DNA from: Halichoerus grypus
Lineage: Eukaryota > Chordata > Mammalia > Carnivora > Phocidae
Direction: 5' to 3'
NCBI RefSeq assembly: GCF_964656455.1
Contig: NC_135721.1
Location: 85,540,754 to 85,604,753 of the forward strand
DNA: 64,000 nucleotides
Shown here: piece by piece, positions 1 to 12,724 of the stretch
How the letters are laid out: each line of letters starts with the position of its first letter
Position numbering within the stretch: position 1 is the stretch's first letter
The notes under the pieces: generated by a model
The model's input: the letters and a program-made list of their open reading frames with translations, nothing else
What the model was told of the DNA's origin: nothing
Database searches by the model: none
Position numbers and translations under genes: made by a program

Positions 1-1065
1 GAGGACATTCTTCTTTTCTTTCTTTTCGTATGTTCCTAAACATACTTCCTCTAGATAATCAAACTGACTTAGGGCTTCCTGATGTCTAGCAACCCCAAGA
101 CTTCAGACAAGAGCAGGTTTATGCCACAGGGGATACAAAATCTTGCTAGACAAAATTGTGTTTTTATTTGTCATTTCCTCCATTAAACTATAAACTGCTA
201 GAGGGCCTGGTCTCTATCTTAGTTAGTAAAGTTCCAGATACATAGATTATTGATTATGCACTCATGAAATGAACAAATGAATGAGTGACGAGATTCCAGC
301 TTCAATCCTAGATGGAATTATGACTTCTTGATTTGTTTTTTCACTCTCCCACAGTGGAATAGTCATTTTTTTTTTGCAGAGAGCAATGTACCAGTAAGCA
401 GCAAAATGTGGCTGCTCTCAACTGACCATCAATGTCAGTAACAGAAAAATTAAGAGAATGAAAATAATTGTTGCTTTGAACCCTTCACAGCTGAGGAACC
501 TTATTTAGATCCTCTTCTAAAATAATTATCTTTTTATAAACATGCATTTGATCTCACCCGCTCTTTCACAAGTTATTCCTATGTTTGGTGCTCTGTTTTG
601 ACTCCAAGCTACCTTCTGGGCCCCCATCTGTCAATAGCAAAGTGTTACAATTATGACTTCCCCTCAGTCAAATCTGCTAGTTTTCTCATACTCAGTTGCT
701 ATAGCATTTCAGCCTCCCTCTAAAGATCCTGGTTTTTAATATTGCACATTTTCCTCGACTATTCATTTACTTACACCCTTTCACAGATTTTTGTTGACAT
801 GCTACTGACTTTGACACTTGACAGTTTTCTGACGCTTTTGCTAAGTAAATTGAAAATTGGGATGGTACAACAGGAATCCATCCTATCCTGGTACAGACTG
901 CACTTCTCTTTCCCGTCATCTAAAATCCACTGCAGTCACCTCTTTCATGTAGACCTGAAGATTCATCTCCAGTTGGTATGAGTTTGCCATATTTGTTTAC
1001 TATTATCAATGGTGGAACTTTTAGTTGTAGACATGTGAAATGTTGGCTGAAATTAAAATTTAAAA
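1..1065. other. AT-rich non-coding stretch
   Basis: I see no gene, RNA gene or recognisable repeat here. The short open frames (for example 742-981 and its antisense partner) are low-complexity, Phe/Leu/Ser-rich and have no family motif. The repeat content begins at the right edge, where an old L1 starts. Confidence 0.5.
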
Positions 1066-2235
1066 AAAATACAGTGGGAGAAAATATTTGAAAATCATGT
1101 ATCTGATAAGAGATTTGTATCAAGAATGTACAAAGAGGGACGCCTGGGTGACTCAGTCAGTTAAGCTGAGCCTTCGGCTCAGGTCATGATCCCAGGGTCC
1201 TGGGATCGAGCCCCACATCAGGCTCCCTGCTCAGGAGGGAGCCTGCTTCTCCCTCTGTCTGCCACTCCCCCTGCTTGTGCTCTCTCTCTCTCTGTCTCTC
1301 TGACAAATAAATAAATAAAATCTTAAAAGAAAGATTTAAAAAAATGTACAAAGAGCTCTTACAACTCTACAATAGACATACAACCCAATTTAACAATGGA
1401 AAAGCATTTGAATTAACTTTTCTCCAAAGAAGACATATGAATGGCCAATAAGCACATGAAAGATGATCAACATTATTTGTCATTAGGGACATGCAAATCA
1501 AATCACAATATACAATTTCACACTGAGCAGCAAAGCTAAAATTAAAAATAAAAATAACAACAATTGTCGTGAAGAATATGGAGAAATTGGAACCCTCATA
1601 CATTGCTAATGGAATGTAAAGTGGTGCAGCCAGTTGGAAAACAGTTCATAGTTCCTTAACAAGTTAAACAGAATTACCATATAATCCAGAAACTCTGTTC
1701 TTAGATATATACCCAAGAGATATGAAAACATATGTCCTCACATAACTGATACTCTAATGTTTAGAACAGCCTTTACTCCTAATGGCCAAAATGTGGAAAC
1801 AACCCAAATGTCCATCAACCGGTAAATGGGTAAACAAAGTTTAGTATATCCATACAATGAAATATCACTTTTCCATAGAAAGGAATGAAGTACCAATGCA
1901 CGCTACAACTTAGATGAACCCAGAAAACATGCTAATGAAAGAAGCCACACACAAAAGGCCACGTACTGTATGATTCCATACATAGGAACGTCCAGAATAG
2001 GCAAATCCACAGAGACAGAAAGTAGTTTATTGGTTACCAGAGCAGGCAAAGGAGAGTAACTTGGTATGGCTATGGGATTTTTTTAGGGATGATGAAAAAT
2101 GTTCTAAAATTAGATTATAGTGATAGTTGCACAACTCTATGAATATACTGAAAACCATTGGCTTCTACAGAATAAATAAGTGTGTTTTATGTTATGTGAG
2201 TTAGATCTCTATAAATCTGTTGTTGATGTTTTTTT
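1066..2235 (+). mobile_element. Old LINE-1 3'-end fragment, split by a SINE
   Basis: The plus strand reads as the end of a decayed L1 ORF2 followed by 3' sequence. Recognisable landmarks are the stretch encoding 'GRKYLKIM'-like sequence at about 1076, 'tccaaagaagacatatgaatggccaa' -type sequence at about 1421-1447, 'gcaaatcaaa' at about 1492, and 'aaatgtccatcaaccggtaa' at about 1808. Stops occur in every frame, so no protein is made. It is interrupted by a carnivore SINE at 1138-1342. Divergence is far greater than that of the L1 at 49.7-57 kb, so it is an older subfamily. The right border is approximate. Confidence 0.85.
1138..1342 (+). mobile_element. Carnivore tRNA-derived SINE (CAN-SINE)
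   Basis: The head GGACGCCTGGGTGACTCAG is followed by the internal CCAGGGTCCTGGGATCGAG block, a CT-rich tail and AAATAAATAAATAAAATCTT. A 13-bp target duplication, AATGTACAAAGAG, lies at 1125-1137 and 1343-1355. The element sits inside an old L1, so it is the later insertion. Confidence 0.95.
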
Positions 2236-4793
2236 AAATCATAATACTATATAGCCCTCCAAGCCCCATGGTCAAATAGCTATCACTAATCCAAGGATGT
2301 TTTATACTCATTGGAAAAGGTTGGAAGGGCAAAATTATTCTCCAAACTGAGCTATGAGGGAGTGTGAGTGAGGTTCAACGATGATCTTTACAGGACACAG
2401 GATCTTTACGTGTATTCTGACACGTAAATGCTGCAAAAGGGTTTATCAGAGGAATATATATGCTCTGCATTTTCTTTTGTGAGGTTAATAAACTTCATTA
2501 AATAATGTATTTATGTTTTTCAATGCACATATCTTAGAGAAAAACTGAAAACTGTTTTAACCAATAGTTACCATTTAAAATAACCTAAAGAGGACAAATT
2601 AATGCAAGAAATGAGTTTTTCTCATTTTCTGGACCCTCTTCTTCCTGGAGGACTGTAGGGATCTTCTTCACTATGGGTAGAAATTTTGGAGATTTTGTTT
2701 AGATTTGTGCATTTTGACCTAATTCGTTCTATGTCTGTGATGTCAGACTTGGGACCCTCATTGAAGAACAGAGATGAAGCCCCTCTTGTGTTTTGTCAGA
2801 ACTTATATCTGGAGATTTTCCTAGCAGAATATTCCCTCTAAAATAATAAGGTCTCATGAGATAACAAAGACTAGGCACCTCATTTATAGTGTCACATGGG
2901 CTACTAAATGAGTGCATGGATTTCTGAGTGCATATTTTTTCTGTGTGTGTGTGTGTGTGTGTGTGCTCATATCTCCAGAAGATTTAAGACCTCATTTCAA
3001 ATTGTTAAATTGCATGGGAAGGTGATACTATATATCAAGATGTTAATTTTCTTTATAATTTAGAAATGAAACTAGTCTGAAACTGGAGTATTTAATTTTG
3101 GAATCATATTTTAGCAAGAGAAACCTGGTTTCTATTGACTCAGTAGATTCTTGTCATATCTAATTTATTGTAGTAGAGTTTTGTAGAAGCAAACATATAT
3201 AAATGTATAAGTTTCATGTATAATTGGGAAGCATAGATAAAAATAATTTGACATTGAAATTTATACTTAAGAAATGGTGCGCTTCACTGCAATCAATTTT
3301 TCATTATGCTGTTGAGATCAATAGCTACAAATAAGATATAAAAACTCTATTATTGATGGGGCATATGTCAGTATAAAATGTGCAGTTTTCTATAGCATTT
3401 CAGGAGTAGAAAATTGTATTATACAGTTTCCAATGATATTCATATTGCTCTGTAGAGAACGCCTATTAAAATCAATGTACAGTAAGTCAACATGGGGATA
3501 TTTTATAACATTGAGAAAGGGCAGAGTGCATATAAAAAAGACACTACTGTTTTTTAAATATTACCTTAAATTCTTTTGTCAGAGGTTGGTTTGGATTGTT
3601 GAAATAATGAGGATACATGAGTTCTGGTTTGGGGGGGGTTGTTTTGAGGATACATGAGTTGTGGTTTTTGTTTTCTTTTGCTTTGTTTTGTTTTTACCAT
3701 TTGAGACCTACTCCAGCTTGGTCATTACTAAATCTGATTACTTAAAAAAGCTGTTTGTTTGGCCTTGTGGCAATTATTACATGCGATATGTCCCTCACCC
3801 ACCTTCCCCCCCCAAAAAAGAAATAGTTCATATTAATGAGGATGCTTCAGACTAACTGCAGAGCATGCATTTAAGAAATCTTGGGGAAACTAATGTATGC
3901 GGGAACTCTTTGGATTCCAAAGGAACATGTTACATATGATATTGGTCATGGTACTTCAAGTCCTAAACCTGTGATCGCAAACCATGTAATCCCATTCACT
4001 TAGAGAATAAATGTGATGTAAGCACTGAAGGTAATGAGGAATGTTTAGGTCTCACGTAGCTTGAGGAGTGGTGGACTTGACTAAAGATATTTATCTCTTT
4101 TCAAAAATATTGATTTTGGGGGTTAAATTTACATGTGATTTTTTTATGAATAAAACAATAGGTCGTAAAGTTCTCAGATTTATTTTAAATAGCCAGATTT
4201 TTCTAAATTACTGCACTCAATCACTTCTGCTTTGATGATAATCCATTTGGCGATAATATAAATACATTTTAATCTATGACAAATTGTGTCTATCTGCCCT
4301 ATCTGAAACTGTACCAGTTTTACATTTCTTGTCATTGAAACAAGACTTGTTTAAAACAAATAACTCCACAATGGGAGCCATTTCACAACAGTTCATATTA
4401 TATTTATAGTGAAATGATATTTGTTCATTATCTAGATAAACGTGGCACTCAGTGGGGCACCCACAATGACTTATACAGCAAAAATGGAGATGAAATCCAC
4501 CTCAAGAGATTGATATTCAGCTTTTGAAAAGTATATATTTCTACTTTAGAGGATAATTTATTTTCAAGTAAAGTAATTATGAGTAAGCAGTGCTTTGAAG
4601 GAAAAGAAGGAGGAAAACATGACTTGGTGGGTGGCCTTCCAGTATTGTGTGCATGCCTGCATGTATATATAAAGTAGTCATCACTGGTAAAATTCTGTCA
4701 TTGTACATATATTTATTAAACCACACCCCCATAACCCTGAGAGATTCTAAGAATGTTTCACTAAGAAGCTTTTAATTTCATAAGAGAGCTCTA
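2236..4793. other. AT-rich non-coding stretch with small repeats
   Basis: No gene or named interspersed repeat is recognised. There is a (GT)n run at about 2942-2965. A short local duplication also occurs: the 22-mer beginning GAGGATACATGAGTT occurs at 3609-3630 and again at 3646-3667 around a G8 run. The open frames at 3433-3657 and 3661-3855 run through this low-complexity sequence and are not supported as genes. Confidence 0.5.
2942..2965. repeat. (GT)n microsatellite
   Basis: A perfect dinucleotide run of about twelve GT units, in otherwise non-repetitive AT-rich DNA. Confidence 0.95.
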
Positions 4794-5170
4794 TTAGTCT
4801 GTTAAGGTTACCATAACAAAAGACCATAGACTGAGTGGTTTAAAAACAGCAACTTATTTTCTTTCATTTCTTCAGGCCAGAAGTCTAAAATTAAGGTGTC
4901 AGTGGGGCTAGTTTCTTCTGAGGCCTCTCTCCTTGGTTTGCAGATGGTTACCTTTTCACCGTGTTCTCACAGGCCTTTTCTCTACGTGGGGGCATTTTTG
5001 GTGTCCCTTCCTTTTCTTATAAGAACACCAGTCCTATTGGTTAGGACCTTTCCCTTAGGACCTCTCTTAGCCTTAATTACCACTTTAGAGACCTTGTCCC
5101 CACCTACAGTCACATGGGGGTTAGGACTTCAACGTATGGATTTTGATGGGACACAATTCAGTCTGTAACT
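4794..5170 (-). mobile_element. Solo LTR of ERVL-MaLR (MLT1-like) type
   Basis: Read on the plus strand it begins CTATTAGTCTGTTAAGGTTACC and ends with GGGACACAATTCAGTCTGTAAC. It includes the phrases 'cttctgaggcctctctcctt', 'cagatggttacc', 'cttataagaacaccagtc' and 'ggggttaggacttcaac'. From memory these are the reverse complement of the mammalian MaLR LTR consensus, so the LTR points to the minus strand. No internal gag or pol is attached, so it is a solo LTR. A 90-codon open frame at 4896-5168 lies wholly inside it and is not a gene. The subfamily name is uncertain. Confidence 0.75.
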
Positions 5171-6893
5171 GGAGCTAAGAAATGTGTCCAAGCATCTTCA
5201 ATGTATTTTGTGGGTTTCCTAAAAGTCCTATGGGAATTAGGAGACAAGAACAGTTTTAGAATCTTTTAGAGTCTGAACATGAGTTATCTCATCCACCCCT
5301 AAGGTGAAGTGGGGATGGCCTACGTAACATTTATACACTTGGTCAATTCAAAATGATGAAGAATCGCTGGAAGTGTGATCAAAGTGTATTTCATCAATCT
5401 GACAAACTGCAGGTCCTGAGAGTAGGCAGGTTTTCCTGGAAGGAGGCAGAACAGTGAGAGCACCACCTGCTGTGGGCACCACCTGGGCAAAGCAGGGACA
5501 GCCATATTCATGTTCAAAGAATGGTGAGCAATGCCGTTTGGTGAGAACACAGGGAACCCTCACAGAAGCAGTGAGAATGACTCCTAATTGGCAATCATAG
5601 AGAGTTTTTGAACGTCAGTCTGAGGACATCATATTCGCATGATACCAACAACAATATTTGTAGCTTTTGAGCATGAAGATAATACAGGGGATCTTCAAAG
5701 ATCCTTTGTCTCGCCGAGGAAAGGAGAATGGATCGCAAGATGAGTTAGTGAGAGGAGGAGGCAAGGTGAACGACTTGCATCGGCCCAGTGTTAATGGAAC
5801 CAACTGAAGCAGCCACGGAATAGTAGCCCCTGTAGAGCTTCAAACCTACGTTGTTCATATTTATGATACATTTTGTTCCTTTGTAAAAAAAAAAAAAAAA
5901 ATCCTGCAAGGGCAGGAAAGAATCAATGATTACTGAGTAGCTCTCCAATGCCAGTTGCTCTACACTTATCTCATTTAACTCGAGAAATAAATCTTTGAGG
6001 TGCATTATGTCACCCTTTTGTGTCTCCTTGCCTCAGCACATCAGGATCCCTGGGTTTCCAGTCCTGAGGTCCATAAGTGAAGCAGAGATCATGTTAGGAT
6101 ATCATGTCAGGTTCTGTGGCTCACTGCATTAGGAGGTTACCTTAAGGAGAGGTTGAGCAAAAAAAAGTAAACTTTTCTGATTTGAACATATATCAAATAA
6201 GACAATGAGCAAATAAATGGGTGTGTACCTACTGTGCTTACAAGACAGCTCCTCAGGCTTCAGGTAGAGGGACACATGACTCCACAGTACCATATAAAAT
6301 AGGCCAGATCATATCATCTATTGTAGATTAAAATGTATTTCTATTATGACCAACTGGATTATCACTGAAGTAATGAGTGGAGTAGTTTAGACAAAGCCAG
6401 CTATTTACAATAAATCTGAGAATTTATGACTTATTGTTTTATTCATCAGAAAAAAATCACATATGAATTTAACAAAAAAGAATCAGTATTTTTTTCAGAA
6501 GAAATACATGTCCTTAGCCTCTTTAAGCTAACATCCAAATATTCCTTATTACCTTCATCTTTTAGATTATATTTATTCTCCAAGCGAATGGGATCACACG
6601 AAAGATTACAGGGCTTGTGATCACAGTTTCAGGACCTGAAGTACCATGACTGAGGCAGACAAAATGGCTTTTATCAGTCAAATTTAATTATTTGTGCTTA
6701 TTTAGAACAGAGAGCATTACCTACTTCTGAGATGTGGTTGGTTTCTATTATACCCCTTCCCTTTGAAAGCTGCTTAGTCCAATGAGGCTATTTTTATTGA
6801 ATATATTTAATATATACTTCCCAGTATTACTGTGAATGAGGCAAAGTTTCAAATGTGCTGTTTTAAAACTCATTCTTGAGCATATTAGTACAT

Positions 6894-6929
<36 letters not shown>

Positions 6930-7144
6930 CAAATTTTTATCTCTGGGAATGAGTCCTACTCTAAATATGCATGGTTCTGTGGTATTCACAAGTTATGTGT
7001 AGGTTATCAGAAATGAAATAGCATTTAAGTATAATAATACATATGTTTGCTTCCTTGAATATTCTAATATTGAAGATTGGAGAAATTAAATCTAAAATAA
7101 AACAAAAGTATAGACACAATATAAAACAGTCTTAACGTAGAATA
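5171..7144. other. Non-coding stretch without recognised gene
   Basis: No gene found. Overlapping minus-strand open frames at 5320-5563 and 5745-6005 share no recognisable domain, and one contains an A-run translated as poly-Phe. A (CA)n run sits at 6895-6928. The segment 5290-5830 is slightly less AT-rich, but I cannot assign it. Confidence 0.45.
6895..6928. repeat. (CA)n microsatellite
   Basis: An uninterrupted CA dinucleotide array of about 16 units, at the end of an AT-rich segment. Confidence 0.95.
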
Positions 7145-7160
7145 TACAATATATTGGATT

Positions 7161-7333
7161 TTTTTTAAGAGAGAGAGAGTGGGGGAGGGGCAGAGGGCGA
7201 GGTAGAGAATCTCAAGCAGATTCTAAGCTCAGCACAGAGCCCATTGTGGGGCTCCATCTCACGATCCTGAGATCATGACCTCAGCCAAAATGAAGAGTAG
7301 GACGCTTAACTGACTGAACCACCCAGGTGCCCC
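7161..7333 (-). mobile_element. Carnivore SINE, inverted
   Basis: The plus strand shows the reverse complement: T-rich start, GAGAGAGAG tract, 'gatcctgagatcatgacctc' and the end 'ctgaaccacccaggtgcccc'. Imperfect flanking duplications of about 15 bp (TACAATATATTGGAT at about 7145 and TACAATACTGGATCT at 7334) support it. It is somewhat shorter and more diverged than the youngest copies here. Confidence 0.9.
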
Positions 7334-7349
7334 TACAATACTGGATCTT

Positions 7350-7834
7350 AATGACAGTAGAGAAAATGTTCATGTGAAATATTGTACAAGTTTTCTGGGA
7401 ATTAATTTCAAAGTATGGAAGGTGCTACACAGAAACAAAAAAAAGCATGTGTTTCTTTAACTTAGCTTCAGGAAAAACTTTACCTATGAGAAATGGGTCT
7501 TGTTCAAGATGTAAGAAAGTATGTTTTCGACTAGTTGTGTTTTAAGGGAAAAATGTATTCATGGCTTGATTTATCAAGTTAAGCTTCCTAAAGAAAAGAA
7601 ATTAAGGTGATTTTCTTTTTACACGTAGAATAATGTTATTCAAAGTTTAAAAACAATCTGCTGAAAGAACTAAGTCAAATTAGAAGAATTGAGTGATGAA
7701 TCATGTAGAAAGTTGGCAGGTAATAAGAAATAGAAGTAATTCCCATTGTATAGACACTTGTGGGGATAATGTGCTATCATTCAGTTTATAAATCCACAAA
7801 AATCCAAGTATAAACCCTGACCAAAGTGTCACTC
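7350..7834. other. AT-rich non-coding stretch
   Basis: No gene or repeat recognised between the inverted SINE and the MIR. The only open frame nearby (7701-7904, minus) overlaps the MIR and has no domain. Confidence 0.45.
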
Positions 7835-8030
7835 TAAGGCAGCGGTGCAATGTAGAGGAGAGAACACAGGGTCTGGAATGAGACAATCTCAGTTTATATC
7901 CCAACTCTGCTATCAGTAAATTTCTGTCTAAGTCATTTAAACAATTTATGCTTCCATTTCCTTATCCTTAAAATGGGGTAACAACAGTATGGGTATGAGA
8001 ATTATATTAATTAATACTTGTTAAGCCATG
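7835..8030 (+). mobile_element. MIR (ancient tRNA-derived SINE) fragment
   Basis: The order of blocks follows the MIR consensus as I remember it: 'gtctggaatgagacaatctcagtttatatcccaactctgc', then a diverged 'ctaagtcatttaaac' block, then 'tccttatccttaaaatgggg' and 'gaattatattaattaatacttgttaag'. Divergence is high, as expected for a repeat predating the placental radiation. Confidence 0.75.
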
Positions 8031-8273
8031 AAAACATTGCTTTAATTAGGTTAGACAAGGTGACATTAATTCAAATTATAGCATTAGTGTAATATATTGA
8101 AAAGTATATATATCTCTAATTTCTGGTAACTGGTTTCAGAAACATACAGTGAAGCTATTTTAAATGAATTAAAACCATGGCATATCAATCCAGATAACTT
8201 TCATTTATTACTTTAAAAAATCCACTTTCCTAATTTGATTTTAATCCTTCTTTTAAAAATAACATATTAAATA

Positions 8274-8470
8274 GGGGCGCCTGGGTGGCTCAGTCTTTAA
8301 GCATCTCCCTTTGGCTCAGGGCATGATCCCAGGGTCCTGGGATCAAGCCCCACATCGGGCTCCCTGCTCAGGGGGAAGCCTGCTTCTCCCTCTCCCACTC
8401 CCCCTGCTTGTGTTCCCTCACTCACTGTGTCCCTCTCTGTCAAATAAATAAATAAAATCTTAAAAAAATA
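8274..8470 (+). mobile_element. Carnivore SINE
   Basis: It starts GGGGCGCCTGGGTGGCTCAG and ends with AAATAAATAAATAAAATCTT plus an A-rich tail. A 15-bp target duplication, ATAACATATTAAATA, lies at 8259-8273 and 8471-8485. Confidence 0.95.
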
Positions 8471-9324
8471 ATAACATATTAAATATTATTGGTCACTTAC
8501 CATGTGTATATTGCTATGACATAGGAAGGTAGATTCAAATACTATTGTATCTCACTGTTATAATATGTATGGGAGTATTTAGAGAGTCAACATGAACTCT
8601 TTTAGATCTTGAAGACACCCTTTAGAACGTAGTACATGGCTTTAGCACACTAAATGATACCCTAGTGGTCTACTCTATGAAAATAAGAGAGAAGTTCATA
8701 GCGATAAATACCTACATTAAGAAGATAAAAAGATCTCAAATAAAGAACCTGACTTAACACCTTCAGGGACTAGAAAAAGAAAAACAAATGAAGCCTAAAG
8801 TTAGCAGAAGGAAGGAAATAACAAAGAGGAGAGTGGAAATAAATGAAAAAGAGGCCAGGAAAACAATAGAAAAGACCAACAAAACTGACCGCTGTTTTTT
8901 TGAAAAGATAAACAAAATTGACAAACTTTTAGCCAAACTAACAAAAAGAGAGCAAAGACTCAAATAAGTAAAATAAAAAATAAACAAGGAGATATTATGA
9001 CTGATATTCCAGAAATATGAAGAAATTGAAGGATTACAGGAGACTACCATGAACAGTCATACACCAAGAAATTGGAGAACCTGGAAGAAATGGGTAAATT
9101 CCTAGAAATGTACAACCTACCAAGATGGAATCATGAAGAAAGAGAAAATCTGAACAGACCAGTAATGAGCAAGGAGATTGAATCAATAAGCAAAATCTCC
9201 AACAAAGAAAAGCCCAGGATCTAATGGCTTTACTGGTGAATTCTACAAATATTTAAAGAATTAATGCCAATCCTCAAACTCTTGCAAAAAATAAAATAAA
9301 AGAGAGGGAAACACTTCCAAACTT

Positions 9325-9348
9325 TTTTTTTTTTTTTTTTTTTTTTAA
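9325..9348. repeat. Poly-T run inside old L1 ORF2
   Basis: An unbroken T-run of about two dozen bases interrupts the L1 coding sequence, where relatives have a short mixed sequence between 'ccaaac' and 'gag(g)ccagcattacc'. It could be an expanded T-tract or a tail-only insertion. Confidence 0.8.
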
Positions 9349-11426
9349 TGAGACCAGCATTACCTGATACCAAAATTAGACAAGGGTACTACAAGAAAAC
9401 AATAGTACAGTATCTCCAATGAATAATTTAAAAAATCTCAACAAAATACTAGCAAACAGATTTCAACAGCACAGTAAAAGGACCATACCCTGTGATTAAG
9501 TGAGATTTATTCCTAGGACACAAGGGTGTTTCTACATATGAAATTCAGTAAACATGATACACACATTAACAGAACAAAGAATGAACATCACATAATCATC
9601 CCAATAGATGCATAAAAAGCATTTAACAAAATTCAGTGTACTTTCATGATAGAATCTCTCAACAAATTAGATATATAGAGAATGTACCTCAACATAATAC
9701 AGGACATACATGACCAGTCTACAGTTAACATCATACTCAATGTTTAGATGAGGAATAAGACAAGGATGTCCACTGTCACCACTTCTACTCAGAGTATTGG
9801 AAGTCCTAGCCAGAGAGTTGGTCAAGAAAAAAATAAGGCATCCAAATTATAAAGTGAGAAGTCAAATTGTCTCTGTTTACAGATGACATATTCTTCTATA
9901 TAAAAAAGCTAATAACTTCACCAAAACACTATTGGAACTAATCAAGAAAAGCAGAAAAGTTGTAGGATACAAAATCAGTGTACAAAAATCAGTTGTGTCT
10001 CTATACACTTAGAACAAACTATCCAGAGGAGAAACTATAAAAACAATCCCCTTTACCATAACATCACAAAGAATAAAATACTTAGCTATAAATTTAACTA
10101 AGGAGATGAAACACCTGTACACGCTAAACCATAACACACTGATGAAAGAAATTGAGGAAGACACAAATAAATGGAAAGATATCCTATGTTTCTGGATGGG
10201 AAGAATTAATATTGGTAAAATGTCCATCATGGCCAAAGTAATCTATGGTTTCAAAGCAATCTCTCTCAAAATCCCATTGGTATATTTTCATAGAAATGGA
10301 AAAACAAATTCCTGAAACAGTCTTAAAAGCCAAATCGTCTTGAGAAAGCAGAATAAAGCTGGTGGTATCACACACTCTGATTTTAAACTATAATCCCAAA
10401 GCTATAATAATGAAAACAGTATGGTACTGGCATAAAAACAGACACATAGACCAATGGAATATGACAAAGAGCCTAGATATAAACCAACACATAAACAGTA
10501 AAATGAACATTGACAAGGGCACCGAGAATATACATTGGGGAGAGGATAGTCTCTTCAATAAACAGTGTTAGGAAAACTGAATAATCATATGCAGAAGAAT
10601 GAAACTGGGCCCCTATTTTACACCATTTACAAAGAATAACTCAAAATGGATCAAAGGCTTACATATAAGAACTGAAACCTTAAAACTCCTAGAAGAAAAC
10701 ATAGGGGAAAATCTCCTTAACAATGATCTTGGCATTGATTGATTGATTGATTGATTTTTTTTTTTTTGGTGTAACACCATAAGCATAGGCACCAAAGTAG
10801 AAAAAAAAGTAGGGTTTCTTCAAAAAAAAAAAAAAACTTCTGCACAGCAAAGGAAGCAATCAACAAAATGAAAATGCAACATATGGAATGGGAGAAAATA
10901 TTTGCAAACCATACATGTGATCAAGGGTTAATACTCAAAATATGTAAGAAACTTATATAACTCAATGGCAAGAAGACAAACAACCCAATTTAAAAACGGG
11001 CCAAGGTCTTGAATAGACATTTTTTCCAAAGAAGATATGCAAATGACCATAAGGTATATGAAATCACTGGGGAAATGCAAATCAACACCACAATGACATA
11101 TTACTTCACATCTGTTAGAATGGCTTTTAGAGAAGACAACAGAACAAATATTGGCAAAAAATTGTAGAAAAGGGAACCTTTGTACACTGTTGATGAAAAC
11201 ATAAATTGGAGCAACCAATATGGAAAAAAAGTATAGAATGTTCCTCAAAAAAATAAAAAACAGATCTACCATATGATCCAGGGATTCCACTTCTGGGTAT
11301 ATATACAAAGGAAGCAAAATCAGTATCACAAAGATAATCTGCACCCCCATGTTCATTGCAGCATTATTTACAACAGCTAAGATATGGAAACAAATTGTCC
11401 ATTGAAGGATGAATGGATAAAGAAGA

Positions 11427-11427
<1 letters not shown>

Positions 11428-11459
<32 letters not shown>

Positions 11460-11463
11460 TATG
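11428..11463. repeat. (GT)n(AT)n tract in L1 3' part
   Basis: A TG dinucleotide run is followed by AT repeats at the spot where intact L1s read 'atgtggtatatatatacaatgg'. This is a common site of microsatellite birth in L1s. Confidence 0.9.
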
Positions 11464-11972
11464 TTATTCAGCCATGAGAACGAAGGAAATCCTGTCATTT
11501 ACAACAACATGGATGAATCTTAAGGATATTAAGCCAAGTGAAAATATCCAGAGAAAGACAGATATTATATCTCACTTAGACATGGAATCTAAAAAAAAAA
11601 AAAAAGTCAAATTCATAGAAATAGAGAGTAGAATAATGATTACCAGGGACTGGGGTGTGGGAGATGCAGGGAGATGCTAGGCAAAGGGTACAAGCCTTCA
11701 GTCATAGCAAAATAAGCTTTGGGGACCTAATGTACACCATGGTGACTCTAACTAATAATAATATGTTGTGTACTTGAAATTTACTAAGACAGTAGACCTT
11801 AACTGTTCTCAACAAAAACAAACAAAGAAGTTAACAATGGTGAGTTGATAGACATGTTAATTAACCTGATTGTGGTAAACATTTCACAAAATATGCATGT
11901 CAAATAATCACATTTATACTTTAACTACATACAATTTTGTCAGTTATACCACAATAAAGCTGAAAAAAAATT

Positions 11973-12157
11973 TTTTTTAATATTTTTTATTTATTTGACA
12001 GAGAGCGAGAGCACAAGCAGGGAGAGCAGCAGAGGGAAAGAGAGAATCAGACTCCCCGCTGAGCAGAGAACCTGACTCCAGGCTCCATCCTAGGACCCCG
12101 GGGTTGTGACCTGAGCTGAAGGCAGAGGCTTAACTGACAGGAGCCATCCAGGCCCCC
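11973..12157 (-). mobile_element. Carnivore SINE, inverted
   Basis: It reads as T-run, 'atttatttgacagagagcgag', 'caagcagggagagcagcag', 'gacctgagctgaaggcagagg' and 'gccatccaggccccc', the reverse complement of the carnivore SINE. The flanks CTGAAAAAAAATT at 11960 and CTGGAAAAATTC at 12158 look like an imperfect target duplication. It inserted at the A-tail of the preceding L1. Confidence 0.93.
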
Positions 12158-12168
12158 CTGGAAAAATT

Positions 12169-12724
12169 CTAATGAATAAATGCCCAACTGAAAAATAATT
12201 TAATACAATATCTTTTTTAAAAAAGTACAAGATATTTGAAGCCCGGGAAACTACAAAGGACTGAAAGTAAGTATTTTATTATTTTCCCTTTTTCTTTTAC
12301 AACATATTATTCGCAATTAAGGAAGCCAATAAATAAAGCGATCCTCACTGCTACCATCTTATCACAAAGTGGAAGGACATCTACAAAATGACTCTGTTCA
12401 GTTTTCTATTCTGTTCTGTCCTGGCTCATCAATCATAGGACCACAGACTTTTTTCAATGAAAGAGACCAGAGAAATTGTCTGATACATTATTTTTAAACT
12501 CCTCCTGCAATTTGTGAGGACATCAGCTTCCTCATATTGGCACTTAACATTCTAAACCAAATGCTGGTGGACCAAACATGTCCTGTGGTGTTAGTCTTAC
12601 TATGAGCAGACTACAAAAGATAGCTTGCCACAGCATCAATAGCTGAGATTTTCTAGCATTATGGAATATTGTAAATTTACCTGGACTATAGATCTAATAT
12701 ATTTCATTAAGTTAACTTCCCACA
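12169..12724. other. Non-coding stretch, no recognised gene
   Basis: AT-rich single-copy-looking DNA between an inverted SINE and ancient repeats. I see no open frame of note and no family I can name. Confidence 0.45.

Larger units (their letters stand above)
8685..11972 (+). mobile_element. Decayed LINE-1, 3' half of ORF2 plus 3' end
   Basis: A long L1 remnant running from the middle of ORF2 to its A-rich end. Peptide islands in shifting frames identify it: an RT-downstream block at 10106-10315 ([13 protein letters not shown], then GRINIGKMSIMAKVIYGFKA), a block at 10362-10571 ([15 protein letters not shown], then EDSLFNK), and a C-terminal block at 11384-11680 (DEWIKKM, then TTWMNLKDIKPSE). 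The 'caaggatgtccactgtcaccac' RT region lies at about 9760-9781. Frameshifts and stops are frequent, so it is a pseudogene. A T-run of about 24 bases at 9325-9348 replaces a short coding segment. It ends in an A-run abutted by an inverted SINE. A 142-codon frame on the opposite strand (10928-11356) is only its antisense shadow. Confidence 0.9.

Noticed and set aside
4896..5168. 90-codon plus-strand frame
   Set aside because: It lies wholly inside an inverted MaLR LTR; the frame is a by-product of the LTR.
10928..11356. 142-codon minus-strand frame
   Set aside because: It is the exact antisense of the C-terminal part of a decayed L1 ORF2; the sense strand explains the sequence.
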